64,000 nucleotides of DNA from Haberlea rhodopensis (GCA_907163345.1 CAJQUN010000138.1:1054001-1118000); one strand, 5' to 3'. Positions 30,670-42,759 are shown, counted from the first letter of the stretch. Notes: generated from the sequence alone by a model not told the origin. Numbers and translations: made by a program.

Positions 30670-31883
30670 AGCCTATTATAGTATTGCAACTGTAAAATGC
30701 ATGGTGTATGATAATTGTATTAAACGGGTATTGGAACATATGGTGTGTGGTGATTACATTATATGGTCATGGAAATATGTGGCATGTGGTAATTGCGTTG
30801 GATAGGTATTGAAATGCATGGTGCATGACATTTGCTATAATGGATAACGATATGCAAGGAAAATGGTAATTGTGTCAAATGGTTGCACATTGGGAACCAT
30901 ACGGTTCCACTTTTGAGCGAGCAATGATTGGGATGCTGTCGCCGTTAAGCGACCATCGGTTATGACGCCGCTAGTGTTGAGCGTGCGCGGGGTTTATAAT
31001 GCCGCTATTGTGGAGCGAGCAATAAAATAGGAACATGGAATCATTAAACCGATTTATGTGATATTTACGGTCTTTTATATAATGATTTTTACCCTATTGA
31101 TTATGGAACTGGCAATAACAGGACGATATTAGTTAATCTATGTGGCGATTAACTGGCTTTGGGAATTTGATGAGTTTGGTTATTTTGAGAACAGGGACAA
31201 TACAGGGGATCCGGATGAGGGTATTACCATCCAGGGAGTATCATTTAAATTATGGCATTTACATTCTGTAAATTATGAATTGCAATATTATGATTATTGG
31301 ATTGGTGGTATTGGTATGCTCACCCCGTGTGGGGGCTGTCTCTGTTGGGGCAGGTGTTACAGGTGTAGCAACAGCTTTGGAGTTGAGCTCGGGCTGTTGA
31401 TTTGAGGTACTTCCAGGATCGAGGTACCGGAGCTAGTTGAATAAGTGCATAGATCCAGAGTTGAGATCGAGCTGCGCTTGGGAGGTGCTTCCAGGATTGA
31501 AGTGCCAGTAACTGTACCAGGTAGGGTCTTTTATACATTAGATACACGCGTGTTCATTGGGTGCTCTTATGTGAGTACATTTTACGTGTATATGGAATGT
31601 ATAAATGGGCTACGGCTCTTCTCGATTCATTTATGGTTTGCATGCAATTAAATACGGAATTGCTAAATGAACTAAGAGCATGTTAGTGTATTATGAAGGT
31701 GCATGTTATATGAATAATCTTGGTTGGGAAGTTTGAATATTATGTGGATTGAATGCAAGAAATTTTCTGAATAGCATATGGTGTTGCACTTGCATATGAT
31801 TTTCCCCATGATAGTATGATTAGATGCACTAATGGTATGGCTTAATACACTAATAACGGGTTAAGGGCACGGGGGTCCTTACA

Positions 31884-32136
31884 ACATAGACATCCACTAT
31901 GTCATCGTCGTCCCGTGACGGTACCCGTCAACATATGACATCCAAAATGACATCGTCAACTCGTGACGGTACTGTCAACACCTGACATTCACAATCTCAT
32001 CGTCAAACACATGACGGTATATGATAACACATGGTATCCACAATAATGCTAACTAAACGACAGTATACCATAACTCATCGCTAATAAAATAGCGGCATAC
32101 CTGTCTCCGTCGTCCAATAGTGGTACATAATCAACA
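31884..32136 (-). repeat. N2 hairpin repeats with CGTC/GACG words
   Basis: Four to five units like CATCGTCAACTCGTGACGGT: arms CGTC and GACG around 6-10 bases, then one CATCGCTAATAAAATAGCGG unit. Continuous with 34674 across S1 (CAACA duplicated). Confidence 0.75.
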
Positions 32137-34668
32137 TGTGATGTCCAGAATAATTACACGTATTTAATATTAATTGTGGAATAACGTTAAATATTTGTGG
32201 GATTAAATTTTCGGATTTGTAAATTGGGTTTGGGGTTGGAATAAAAGTAGTGTGGGTTACAATTATATATGTAAATTATTTAAAGAGAGAAACTTGTACA
32301 ATAAGTTTATTATTTTCATTTTTTTAAATAAAATATAAGATGATGGAATGAGATAGTATTTTTGTGGAGTAGATTAGATTTAAGGTACTTAAAAGAAAAA
32401 AAAAAAAGGGAATACATTTCTTCCTCCTCTCTCCCCTATCCATCGACACAAGCTTCTTCCCCCTTTCTCTCTTGCGATTCAACAATGAAGCACGTCGATT
32501 CTTTCATAACTTGGTTAGCCATTTTCGATCAGGTGTGTATGTGATTCCATATAGTTCCTTAATCGTTTATTTCTCTTATATTTTGATTTTAGGGCTCGAC
32601 TTTTTCTATTGTTGCTTGGGCAATGTGGTTGCGATTTTCATGGTTTGAGATTGGAAGTTTTCGATTCTTGTTAAATCACTTAGTATCATGTTGGATTGTG
32701 TATTGGCTATGTTATTCTTCATTTATATAGTTGTTAAAATCCCTGCACCTGCAACTCTTTCCTTCCCGTGATGTTAGACGCAAAAGTCGGCTGCCATGTG
32801 AACATTCTTTTGCATTTTGGTTTTATCTCCTATATCTGTGTCGATAGAATTGTTATTGCGTATGGGTTTGTTTCCTGCTACTGTATCGATAGAATTGTTA
32901 TTGGTTTTGCTGTCCCTACTGCTGTGTCAATATAATTACTGTCAAATTTTCAGTGCTGCCCGGAAATTGGTTTTGGTTTAATACTTTGTTGGTTTATGAA
33001 TATATGGGATTGTAAATAATGAACTTGATTCTAAGTTTATAGTAAATGTTAGAATTGAGGTAATGACATGTTATTGATGTGGGATTGGAATAAGACAAGT
33101 GAGAAACTAGTTAAATTACTTTGACAGCAAGATTACATGTGCATACAGCAAATTGTGCGAATCTATGGTAATTGTACATTTGTTTATGAATATATAGCCT
33201 GAATAAAATATGTGCTCTATCAAATTTCTTCGAAATGAAATAAGCTTATATTTATTGAACCTAGAAATTTACATACTACATATTTGAGTTAACAGATAAC
33301 TCAAATGACTAGAAAATAATTGGTTTGTTTGTGTAATTTTCGGAATATGAAGAATTAGGTTGATTATAATGATTAAATATATTGAGAATGTGATTGTTAT
33401 AGTACGAAGTATGTTGAATCTGTATGATAGATGGTTTTATTGTTCAATATGCAAGTGCATAGTTATTGACGAGAAATTATATTAAATTATGATCAATATT
33501 ATATCAGATTTCACGAGGCAAGCTTAACAGGTGGATTAACTAAATTGATTACAGGTACGTAGTGACGTCCGAGCAGGTATAATATGAATTATTTCGTATT
33601 CCAGTATTCGTGTATTGTTGAATGGTGATGACTGAATATAAGGAAATGAATATGTGAATTGAGTTTGATATATGTGGTATGGTGGACATGTAAATGTACG
33701 TGGTCTGGATACGGTGTTGGGTATGGATGCATTTGGCATGATCGATATGAGAAACGATTGAGACTGAGATTAACTGATAGGCAGAGTTGCCTTCTATATG
33801 AGATTCGTTATGATTGAGCATAATTGGTGAATTGTGATTTTATTGAATATATTGCATTGATGAGTATCATGTTTTGAATAAAGATACTAAACTTGATATC
33901 ATGGAAGCGTGTGAGTTTGAAACAGGAACAGTGTGTGGAAGCTACACAGATTCAGAACTGTACAGGGAGTACATTTTTATAGATTTTCAATAACATTAAT
34001 TGTTGCATTACAATTTCGATTATTCAATGTAAATGATTATTGAGTTGGAGTATGCTCACCCTGTGTGGGGGCTGTTTCTATTGAAACAGGTACAACAGGT
34101 ACTAAGCTCCTTTGGGATATTGGTTCGAGCTTTGTTGGATCATGCCGCTTTCAGAAGCGTATATGAGTGTGGGTAAATCGGATACACTATTTATTCAGTT
34201 AGATTGGTATTCATTTATTTGTTGCTCGTATGTGAGCAACTGAAAGCATGTATATGGACTGTATAAGGGTGTTGAAGCCCACTTTTGATGTCTTCTTAGT
34301 ATGGTGTTTTCCCTGGATGGGAACTTATTTAGGGTTTTGTTTTCTTTTAAGTATCGTGTTTCTCCCTGGCTGGGAGTTATTTTGGTGATGTGTTTTATTT
34401 TGGGATAGCTCAGTTTGTGGGGAGACTCTGCCCAAATTTTTATAAAAACCCACAATGCAAAAGTGGTATAATGGGGATGATATTGGGTATGACCCCTGAG
34501 TCTATTTGTTGGCAGAGATGAAAATATTATGTTGAGCATTTGTTTGTGTCTTGGGATTATGGGAAACAAGTAATGATTCGTTTTAAAGAATGAAAAGAAA
34601 ATGAAAAATTTATACACATACGACGTCATAAATGAACTAATGATGAGTTTAAGTGTTGGGGCCTTACA
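32137..34668 (+). mobile_element. S1: solo LTR related to N1
   Basis: 2532 bp, TGTGATGTCCAGAATAATT...GGGGCCTTACA, flanked by CAACA at 32132-32136 and 34669-34673, with no primer site, interior or second LTR. Contains a CT-rich leader (32410-32475), GTACGT box 33553-33575 and the TGCTCACCCTGTGTGGGGGC box (34052-34072), as in N1. It lacks the CGATCGATCG cluster. Arises by LTR-LTR recombination. Remaining sequence is AT-rich with nothing recognised. Confidence 0.92.
33553..33575 (+). other. GTACGT box in S1
   Basis: GGTACGTAGTGACGTCCGAG then CAG; the second half has lost one base of the palindrome (ACGTCC for ACGTAC). Confidence 0.7.
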
Positions 34669-34673
34669 CAACA

Positions 34674-35055
34674 CCCATAGCTCGTGGGCGGTACAATCCT
34701 GTGCTATGTAGATAGCGGCAGAACCCATCGCTATAAAATCAGCGGCATGATCCCTCGCCATAGAGTCAGCGGCATAAAACATCGCTATAGATCTCCGGCG
34801 GTATGAACCATCGCCAATAGATGTAGCCGAATGACCCATCGCTATATAATACATGGCGTCATGAACCATCGCCAATGGATGTAGCAGAATGAACCATCGC
34901 TATGAATACTCGGCGGCATAAACCATCGCCAATAGAATAGAATAAACCATCGCTATGAATACCCGGCGGCATAAACCATCGCCAATAGAATAGAGGATGA
35001 ACCATCACAATGAATACCCAGTGGCATAAACCATCGCCAATAGAATAGCCGATCC
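34674..35055 (-). repeat. N2 GCGATGG array
   Basis: Minus-strand units of the type GCGATGGTTCAT(G/T)CCGC with CTATTCTATTG spacers, as in array 2 of N1 but more decayed. A 226-residue frame at 34195-34875 overlaps it and S1; I do not regard it as a gene. Confidence 0.8.
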
Positions 35056-35076
35056 CTAGTCTTGTTATAGTAGGGT

Positions 35077-35717
35077 ATTTTAATGCACCTCGCTTGTCAT
35101 GACCGCGGCACTAATACCCCTCGCTTCGACATATCGGCGGCATTGAATAACCTCGCTCAAATGCGCATGTGGCAATACCCTCGCTTCAACATTTGGCGGC
35201 TAATATTCTTTCCTCGCTACGATATGACAGCGGCAAGTATTCTATCATCGCGTCAAGTGAAAGCGGCAAAGCATTTAAAATCATCACTCATCCATAACAA
35301 CGACTCATGGGATATTCACCAAGCATTCCATATATACCTGCAACACAATGCATATTCCATATCCCAATATACATCATCATGAGTGTACTTTAATGCACAT
35401 CGCTTCAAATGTGACATGGCGGCAATACCCTCGCTTCAACATTTAGCGGCAAAGCATTAAAATCATCACTCCAATATATACAACCACAATGAGTGTATTT
35501 TAATGCACCTCGCTCAAATGTGACATGCAGCAATACCCTCGCTTCAACATTTAGCGGAAAAGCATTAAAATCATCACTCCAATATATGTGCAACCACAAT
35601 GCATAATCCATAATCTAATATACATCGCCATGAGTGTATTTTAATGCACCTCGCTCAAATGTGACATGCGGAATTTTTTTACCATCGCTTCAACATTTAG
35701 CGGCAAAGCATTAAAAT
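35077..35717 (-). repeat. Four branched inverted-repeat modules in N2
   Basis: Outer arm pairs: 35077-35086 with 35271-35280 (one extra T), 35387-35396 with 35454-35463 (one mismatch), 35497-35506 with 35562-35571, and 35638-35647 with 35708-35717. Arms are ATTTTAATGC and GCATTAAAAT. Each encloses CTCGCT...AGCGG hairpins. The last three are about 75-80 bp each. Confidence 0.85.
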
Positions 35718-36082
35718 CATTACTCCAGTATATATGCAACCACAATGCATAATCCATGATGTATATAAAATGCAGGTTACCATTTCGTGTCTTTCAACCC
35801 TGGCCTTAGCCCTTCGTGTCATAGCGTCCCTACAGGAACAATCCCAAACCATGAGCATATGATAATCCATATTCACCACAATATGATTATAATGAGTAAA
35901 TACATAAACTATGAGTACAAAGTACTTCCTGTATCCCAATGCATTTCAATATCATAATCAAAAGGAAGATAAAGGCGAGGGGAAGGAGATTACCAACTTT
36001 CCTTCGAGAAATCTGGCTCCCTGCCGAGCTTCCAGCCATTTTCCTCCCAAAGGGAAAAAAGGGGTTTGGGGAGATGGGGCGC

Positions 36083-36109
36083 GAAGAGAGAGAGAGAGAG
36101 AGGAGAGAG
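36083..36109. repeat. GA microsatellite
   Basis: About ten GA dinucleotides, in the predicted leader downstream of the N2 TATA box. Confidence 0.9.
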
Positions 36110-36148
36110 TAGAGATTCCGTGCAATGACGGAATATCGAGTCCACTTG

Positions 36149-36161
36149 GTATATATAGTAC
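36149..36161 (-). promoter_or_regulatory. TATA box, N2 3' LTR-like segment
   Basis: Minus strand GTACTATATATACC followed by AAGTGGACTCG and ATTCCGTCATT, as in N1. Confidence 0.65.
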
Positions 36162-36488
36162 CAAGGCTCCAAAATACCAAGTCCTCCACAAATACACCAT
36201 GACTCATTAAAATCCATTTGTTTTCAATAATTATCTCTCCAATCTCAATTTACAATAGCAGCCCCAATACAAAGTACCCCAGACCCCAGTTACCACCAAA
36301 AATCTAATTCCAAGGTTTTTCACCACGATGGGAATACAATCTCAACCTTTGGATCCAAGGATCCCAAATACTCGATTTAACATCCTTGGGTGTCCCAACA
36401 CCGCAATTAATTCATAATTGCCACAATTAAAATCCATTGAGGATCATTACCACACCGGGATTAACACCATTAATTCCCGGGCATCACA

Positions 36489-36723
36489 ATTATCCCCCAC
36501 TAATAAAATTGCATCCTCGAAATTTGCACAGGGTACCCCACGTACTGCCAAGACTACACAAAGTAATCGAATCCTCATCGCATAATCATGAACTCATCAT
36601 GAACGACACACCAACTACGAGGACACCGACCCCGCACCAATTCTGGAATAGAGTAAATCTCCCAAACCATCACAAATCATACAAGACGTAAAAATACCTC
36701 GACGTGAGCTAACCCAATACCAC
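36489..36723 (-). other. N2 polypurine tract and internal tail
   Basis: Minus-strand TTAGTGGGGGATAAT abuts the LTR. Upstream is TTCGAGGATGCAATTTTA and a stretch similar to the N1 3' region. Near 36700 the sequence changes to N-type LTR (GTGAGCTAACCCAATACCAC against GTGAGCATACCAATACCAC in N1), so an internal deletion joined interior to mid-LTR. No coding sequence. Confidence 0.75.
36719..36723. repeat. Target site duplication of At1 (left), ACCAC
   Basis: Identical to 42760-42764; joining them restores the N-type LTR CAATACCACCGAACCGATAA. Confidence 0.95.
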
Positions 36724-38241
36724 TGGTAGTGCGCTTATCGTGTACGCCCAAATTAACCCCACTCAATCCTCAAGATTGATAACAATGATGTAGTAGCGTT
36801 AGTAGGGATCGATCCCACGAGGAGGTGTGAATTCTTGTGTTAATGAAAATCAAAACAAAAGATTAATAAAGGATGGGGTTGTGAGGTTGACTTATACTAA
36901 TTAAAAATAAAAACAAAGATTAACTAATGAAAGCGATTCTTGGTATCGGTAGACTCTTCCTCGGAATTATCATCTATTTCATCAATTCACAAAAGACTCA
37001 ATTTTCATATGAATATTCATCGTTGGACGTTTAATCCAATAATCAAAGTCCTATCTCACCTTATGTTTAGTTAAGTAGCTCAAGCGTTCTAGTTTAACCC
37101 TTATCAAACAATCAATCAAAATACAAGCGATTAAGAATTAAATCGTTGATAGCATATGAACTAGTGAGATCGATGAAGCTAAACAACATAATCCAAGCGT
37201 CTATGTTTAATCTAGTCAAGTGTTCTTCCAAAGAATTTAACAAACTAACAAGCTGAAATTCATCAATCTTAGTTGCTTTGTAAATTAGAGGGATCAAACA
37301 ATTCCGTATTTGATATCTAATTTAGCATTTGATTTCATGCAAGTTATTAGGTTGTCAATCCAATAAACAAACACAGCAATCATATCAATAAAATCAGAAA
37401 AACTCTTGATAATTAAAGCGTAAGAATCTCCCCAAGATAAATAAAATCCAAGGATTTTTCTTCATCAACAAAGAATTAAAAACTAGCTAGACACAATCTA
37501 AGAAAAACGATAAATAAAAGCAATGGAAAGAAGACTAATCCGATATCCGCTCGTCGAGGTGTCAATCCCGCCTTCGCTTCGATCTTCGTAACGTTCTTCA
37601 ACAAAATTGAAAAGAAAAATATAAAACTAGTCTAAACTAATCTACCTTAACTATCTAGATGATTTCAAGTCTGAAATTCGAGTTCTATATGTAGGGAGGC
37701 TAGGAGGTAGGTTAGAATCCATGTAGGAAGGAAAGAAATCAAGAATCCAAGCTTTCCAAAACTCTGCTGGCAATCGATCGGCGCTGGCTGGCGATCGATC
37801 ACCAGCCTTTATTTTTCAGGCAGAATGTCTCGGCGATCGATTGCGGATTTTCGCCGATCGATCGCCGAGCCTTAACGTTTTCTGGCAAGTTTCTTATTTT
37901 GGCCATAACTTTCTCATACAAACTCCAAATTCGATGAATCAGCTGCCCACGCGAAGATAACTCAAAGTTCTACAACTCTTTTATGGACCACATTTCCAAA
38001 ACTTGGCTCGAACATATATAAATTTGAGGAGAAAGGAGTGACATGTGTCTTAGATTCCGGTTTTTTTTTCCTCTTTTCTTCAACTTTATTCCTTCTTTCA
38101 TCATTTTAGCTTGATTTCTTCACATTTTCCTACATTTACACAAATATACGATTATGTAGCATATGTATCAATTTATTAATCAAAATACACCAAATCGTAG
38201 ACAATTAAGCATACTAGATGTGTCTATTTCTAGTCATATCA
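36724..38241 (-). repeat. At1 3' LTR
   Basis: 1518 bp, AT-rich. Contains the palindrome cluster 37771-37868. A 61-residue frame at 37112-37297 recurs in the other LTR and is not recognised. Confidence 0.94.
37771..37868. repeat. CGATCGATCG cluster, At1 3' LTR
   Basis: Four sites: CAATCGATCGGC, GCGATCGATCACC, GCGATCGATTGC and CCGATCGATCGCC. Three carry changes of the C-to-T or G-to-A kind. Confidence 0.9.
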
Positions 38242-38256
38242 AATACCCACATACTT
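38242..38256 (-). other. At1 polypurine tract
   Basis: Minus strand AAGTATGTGGGTATT abuts the LTR start. Confidence 0.75.
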
Positions 38257-39633
38257 AAACTTTACTCGACCTCGAGTAAATCAAATAAAATTATAATCTT
38301 TTTGCTTGGCTCATAGCATCATAACAAACTAACTTGTTCTCATTTTAATGCCTCAACAATTTTAAACATGCATACTAATGAAAGGCGGTGAAAAGTTAAT
38401 AATGGAACAAGTTCAATCCCTAAACATCTCATACTCAACAAAGTAGTGAACGTGTGTGTGGTCATAAATAAGTGTTGTGTACAAATTATAGATCCAAAGG
38501 ATGCAAATTCACAATAGTTCAACTCATACACTAACACAAGTATAAGCTTACTTGCATACTCTTCTCCACTATCTTAGCCACTTTGCAAACATAAATCAAG
38601 TAGGTCTTTATTAGCTTGTAGCTTGGCCTAGGTATTGGCTTATGAAGGAAAGGAAAAAGACATGTCAAACAAGAGAGTATGATGATATGCACAATAAAAG
38701 CTTCTCTTCTTGCTTGAATTTTTCAACTTTTATTTCAACATTTTTCTTCTTTTGTGCCTTGGCTCCCCTTGGAGTCATATTTTTATCTAGTTTCTCAAGG
38801 CATCCCTTTTCTTTCATGCATTTCATTCTTTTCATTATGAAGCTCACAAACGTTTTAATCATTGAATACTTAAGTGCATGTGAACCAAACGCATCATACT
38901 CCCTTCAAAGGTATGGGTAGAATTCATACTTAGGCTCATTAGGGAAGGATGATAAGCTAATCAAAGAATGTCGAATGGGGGTCTTTTGTATGCTTAGCAT
39001 ACAACCATTCTTTTGCATTAAAGCTCAAAAAGGGTACTAGTGATTGATTTTATTTACATGGTAGGCTTGAAAGACTCAAACGCATCAAAGATTGTCCTAT
39101 ATCACTTCATGTTTGCAAGTAGTCTAGACATACGCCTCAAAGAGCATGTAGTTAAGTTCTAGCATGTATTAGAGACTTCTTAAGACTATCACAAAGTTCA
39201 CACAATCTTCACTAAGCTATGCACACTTCAAAAGTCAAGACAATAATGTGCTCAAAATATTCAACTACTATGTCAAAGCAAAATTTGCATTAGAGTTCAA
39301 AGTGTTCCAAGGTTAACAATTCATTTATGTTCAAAAGCATGCATGGTATCAATTAGGTTTCATCATGGGCTATTGATTCTAAGCATGCGTTCATTACTAA
39401 CTATGAGCTCAAAATTTTAAAATTTGTAATAGGAAAGCAATAACACGCCACTAATCCATCCCCCATACTTAAATCTTACATTGTCCCCAATGTAAGCTAA
39501 AAATACAAGAAAAGAGAAAAGTCTAACTAATAAAGCAATAAAAAAAACAAAAAGAAAGGGAAACTAACTCCCATTGGGCTGCCTCCCAAGCAGCGCCTCT
39601 GTTTAACGTCGGTGGCCCGACGCCAGTTCATGA
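38257..39633 (-). other. At1 non-coding 3' region
   Basis: 1.4 kb between protease and polypurine tract where RT and integrase would be in a full element. AT-rich; I see no pol motif on either strand. The part next to protease (39560-39620) has the word TTGGGAGGCAGCCCAATGGG often found in such tails. Two short opposite frames at 38642-38920 are not recognised. Confidence 0.7.
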
Positions 39634-40581
39634 TCATGGTGGGTCATGTATGGTGTCAAATTCCACCTTTTTCCACCTCAGTATTCTCCTGACAACTCGA
39701 AGGCGATGTCTATTCGTCTTATACTTCTTGGATGCCCTCAACCCTTTTCGCATCCCCTCGTTTTCTATTGATGTATCGTGAGGTTCATGAAGAAGTTTCA
39801 GCTCAACATCAGGTACCTGCAATTCCAAATTGAGATTTTTAAAAGGAGAATTTGGTAAAGCAGTAGTAATACATGAAGTATCAGTCAAAATTTCTCCCAT
39901 ACATCCTTCGTCAACAGGTCGATCAGTAGTTACCCCATGTTCATGTTCAGTGACAGTATGTGATTTTTCTAGTGATACGTGATGTGTGATGCGAATAGTA
40001 TAATCAGTAGTAGGATGAACGGGATCATGGGTATTGAAGTTAGCTACCTCACCATTAAACTCCATAGTAAAAGCACCACCACTTACATCTGTTATGCACT
40101 TGGAAGTTTTCAAAAATGGTATCCCTAACAGAATTGGGCTGCTTTTATTATCAATTTCCATGTCAAGTACGTAGAAGTCAGCGGGAAAGACCAATTTATC
40201 GACTTTCACTACAACGTCCTCAAGTATTCCCCTAGGATGCACAGTAGACCTATTTGCTAATTGAATAGCAATTTCACATTTTTTAAGAGGTCTTAGGTCT
40301 AAAGAGGTGTAGATTGAATAAGGCATAACATGTATTGCTGCTCCTAAGTCTAGCATGGCCTTATCAATTCTATTATTTCCAATCATGCATAGTGAACATA
40401 CCAGGATCCGTGCATTTTGTAGCGGTTTCCTTCTCCTCATCGTCAGAGAAAAAATCATCCACCATGTCCATTTCATCACAGTATTCGACCTTCGGTTCCT
40501 TTTTCTCTTCAAAGGGTTCATGATCATATTCAACATAGGGGGTTGTTGGAGACATACCTTGTGGAGATGCATGATGTGCAA
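39634..40581 (-). pseudogene. At1 aspartic protease
   Basis: Frame with the retroelement protease fold: AMLDLGAAIHVMPYSIYTSL (active-site D-L-G-A in place of D-S/T-G-A, as is common in Athila-type elements), then IAIQLANRSTVHPRGILEDV, VKVDKLVFPADFYVLDMEID and PILLGIPFL. About 300 residues including a C-terminal extension with no known domain. The true frame entry is from gag through a frameshift near 40395-40420. Confidence 0.85.
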
Positions 40582-41098
40582 GCTCCTCTTCTTCTAGTGG
40601 CACATGTGTCTCCTCTTCTAGCTCGGGTGGCATCAGTACCACCTCCCCCGGGGTCCCTACCTCTTCGTTACTCCTTGAGGCGATTGCAACCATGTTCTCT
40701 CGTGGTGCCTCCATCGTCCGGGAGGGTATAAAGTCGGTGGGTTGTGCTGCTATCTGATCGGCTGATTTAATAAGTTTCTCGATTTGGTTACCCAAACTCT
40801 GAGTGCTAGCCCTGAATTCCTGTTGAAATTGCAAAGTACTGTCAGTATGTGTTAAAACAAGATTCTCTAAAGACTCACCAGGGGTATGGTATTGAGGTTG
40901 TTGCAGCCATGACGAATATTGTGGTATGTATGGCGGTAGATAGGACTGTATGTAAGGTGGAGGTGGGCTCATCCGTTGATTTTCATAGTTGAAATTGGGA
41001 TGATCACCCCAACTTGAGTTGTATGCACTTTGTCCACTCTCTACGCCAAGTTGGTGCACAAGATACACCAATTCGTCTAGTCGACTATAGTCTTCCAT
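40373..41098 (-). pseudogene. gag: At1 gag C-terminal part
   Basis: From the ATG at 41098 (MEDYSRLDELVYLVHQLGVE) through a Pro/Tyr/Gln-rich stretch and STQSLGNQIEKLIKSADQIA, the C-terminal region of Athila-type Gag, to an acidic tail ending MFTMHDWK. The capsid domain is missing, since the primer site is only 130 bp upstream. The frame shifts into protease near 40400, where the same bases encode CMIGNNRIDKAM in the next frame. Confidence 0.8.
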
Positions 41099-41230
41099 GT
41101 TAAGATCCGATTTTTGAGAAATCAACCTGTAAGCATGAACAAACAAGAGTAGCGGTGGTGGAAAAGAAAGAAAGAAAAAGAAAGAGAAAGAAATAAAACA
41201 GAAAATATTAACACAAAAAATATACAACAC

Positions 41231-41249
41231 CTCCCCGGCAACGGCGCCA
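41231..41249 (-). other. At1 primer binding site (tRNA-Asp type)
   Basis: Minus strand TGGCGCCGTTGCCGGGGAG, five or six bases inside the 5' LTR end, the classic site of Athila and related plant gypsy elements. Confidence 0.92.
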
Positions 41250-41254
41250 AAATT

Positions 41255-42759
41255 TGGTAGTGCGCTTATCGTGTACTCCCAAATTAACCCCACTCAATCC
41301 TCAAGATTGATAACAATGATGTAGTAGCGTGAGTAGGGATCGATCCCACGAGGAGGTGTGAATTCTTGTGTTAATGAAAATCAAAACAAAAGATTAATAA
41401 AGGATGGGGTTGTGAGGTTGAATTATACTAATTAAAATTAAAAACAAAGATTAACTAATGAAAGCGATTCTTGGTATCGGTCGACTCTTCCTTGGAATAA
41501 TCATCTATTTCATCGATTCACAAAAGACTCAATTTTTCATATGAATATTCATCGTTGGACGTTTAATCCAATAATCAAAGTCCTATCTCACCTTACGTTT
41601 AGTTAAGTAGCCCAAGCGTTCTAGTTTAACCCTTATCAAACAATCAATCAAAATACAAGCGATTAAGATTTAAATCGTTGATAGCATATGAACTAGTGAG
41701 ATCGATGAAGCTAAACAACATAATCCAAGCGTCTATGTTTAATCTAGTCAAGTGTTCTTCCAAAGAATTTAACAAACTCACAAGCGGAAATTCATCAATC
41801 CTAGTTGCTTCGTAAATTAGAGGGATCAAACAATTTCATATTTGATATCTAATTTAGCATTTGATTTCATGCAAGTTATTAGGTTGTCAATCCAATAAAC
41901 AAACACAACAATCATATCAATAAAATCAGAAAAACTCTTGATACTCAATAATATTGATAATTAAAGTGTAAGAATCTCCCCCAAGATAAATAAAATACAA
42001 GGATTTATCTTCCTCAACCAAGAATTAAAAACTAGCTAGACATAATCTAAGAAAAATGATAAATAAAAGCAAGGGAAAGAAGACTAATCCGATCTCCGCT
42101 CGTCGAGGTGTCAATCCCGCCTTCGCTTCGATCTTCGTAACGTTCTTCAACAAAATTGAAAAGAAAAATATAAAAATAGTCTAAACTATTCTACCTTAAC
42201 TATCTAGATGATTTCAAGTCTGAAATTCGAGTTCTATATGTAGGGAGGCTATGAGGTAGGTTAGAATCCAAGTAGGAAGGAAAGAAATCAAGAATCCAAG
42301 CTTTCCAAAACTCTGCTGGCGATCGATCTCCAGCCTTTATTTTTCAGGCAGAATGTCTCGGCGATCGATCGCAGATTTTCGCCGATCGATCGCCGAGCCT
42401 TAAAGTTTTCTGGCGAGTTTCGTATTTTGGCCATAACTTTCTCATAGAACTCCGATTTCGATGAATCAGCTGTCCACGCGAAGATAACTCAATGTTCTAC
42501 AACATTACCACATTTCCAAAACTTGGCTCGAACATATATAAATTTGAGGAGAAAGGAGCGACATGTGTCTTAGATTCCGGTTTTTTTCCTCTTTTCTTCA
42601 ACTTTATTCCCTCTTTCATCATTTTAGCTTGATTTCTTCACAGCTTCCTACATTTACACAAATATACGATTAGGTAGCATATGTATCAATTTATTCATCA
42701 AAATATACCAAATTGTAGACAATTAAGCATACTAGATGTGTCTATTTCTAGTCACATCA
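41255..42759 (-). repeat. At1 5' LTR
   Basis: 1505 bp, partner of 36724-38241, differing by tens of small changes and indels (e.g. an extra GATACTCAATAATATT near 41941). Palindrome sites at 42320-42395. Confidence 0.94.
42320..42395. repeat. CGATCGATCG cluster, At1 5' LTR
   Basis: Three sites: GCGATCGATCTCC, GCGATCGATCGCA and CCGATCGATCGCC. One fewer than the other LTR owing to a small deletion near 42320. Confidence 0.9.

Larger units (their letters stand above)
25555..31883 (+). mobile_element. N1: non-coding LTR retrotransposon with hairpin-array interior
   Basis: The 5' LTR (25555-27825 visible, its start cut off by Gy1) and the 3' LTR (29307-31883) flank only 1481 bp. The interior has primer site, leader, two hairpin arrays and polypurine tract but no gag or pol remnant. 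The TTAG spacer before the primer site and the TTCGAGGA-GAAATTT...TTAGTGGGGGG tract resemble Tekay elements. Best described as a non-autonomous derivative dependent on Tekay proteins; that dependence is inferred. Right target duplication would be ACATA (31884-31888). Confidence 0.88.
29307..31883 (+). repeat. N1 3' LTR
   Basis: 2577 bp, TGTGAGGTCCGGGG...GGGGTCCTTACA. Modules as in the 5' LTR: TATA 29640-29650, palindromes 30039-30249, GTACGT box 30649-30669, hairpins 30905-31025, TGCTCACCCCGTGTGGGGGC box 31316-31336. It differs from the 5' LTR at a few percent or less of positions, including small indels. Confidence 0.95.
34674..36488 (-). repeat. N2 3' LTR-like segment
   Basis: Starts on the minus strand at 36488 with TGTGATGCCCGGGAATTAA, followed by the tip hairpin, a TATA box (36149-36161), a GA-rich leader, GGGATTGTTCCTGTAGGGAC (about 35825-35845), four branched modules and a GCGATGG array. 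It has neither a CGATCGATCG cluster nor a GTACGT box, unlike the other N-type LTRs. Where the LTR ends towards 34674 is not clear. Confidence 0.7.
36724..42759 (-). mobile_element. At1: Athila-like gypsy element with gag tail and protease only
   Basis: LTRs 41255-42759 (5') and 36724-38241 (3'), starting TGATRTGACTAG and ending GCGCACTACCA on the minus strand, with target duplication ACCAC. Primer site is of the TGGCGCCGTTGCCGGGGA type. The interior is only 3 kb: part of gag, protease, and a long non-coding tail. There is no RT, RNase H or integrase, so it would need proteins from elsewhere. Confidence 0.88.

Noticed and set aside
34195..34875. 226-residue minus-strand frame
   Set aside because: It spans the border of the S1 solo LTR and the N2 array, so it is a chance fusion of two repeats.
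38642..38920. 92-residue hydrophobic frame in the At1 tail
   Set aside because: AT-rich, no domain, and an opposite frame of similar length overlaps it.
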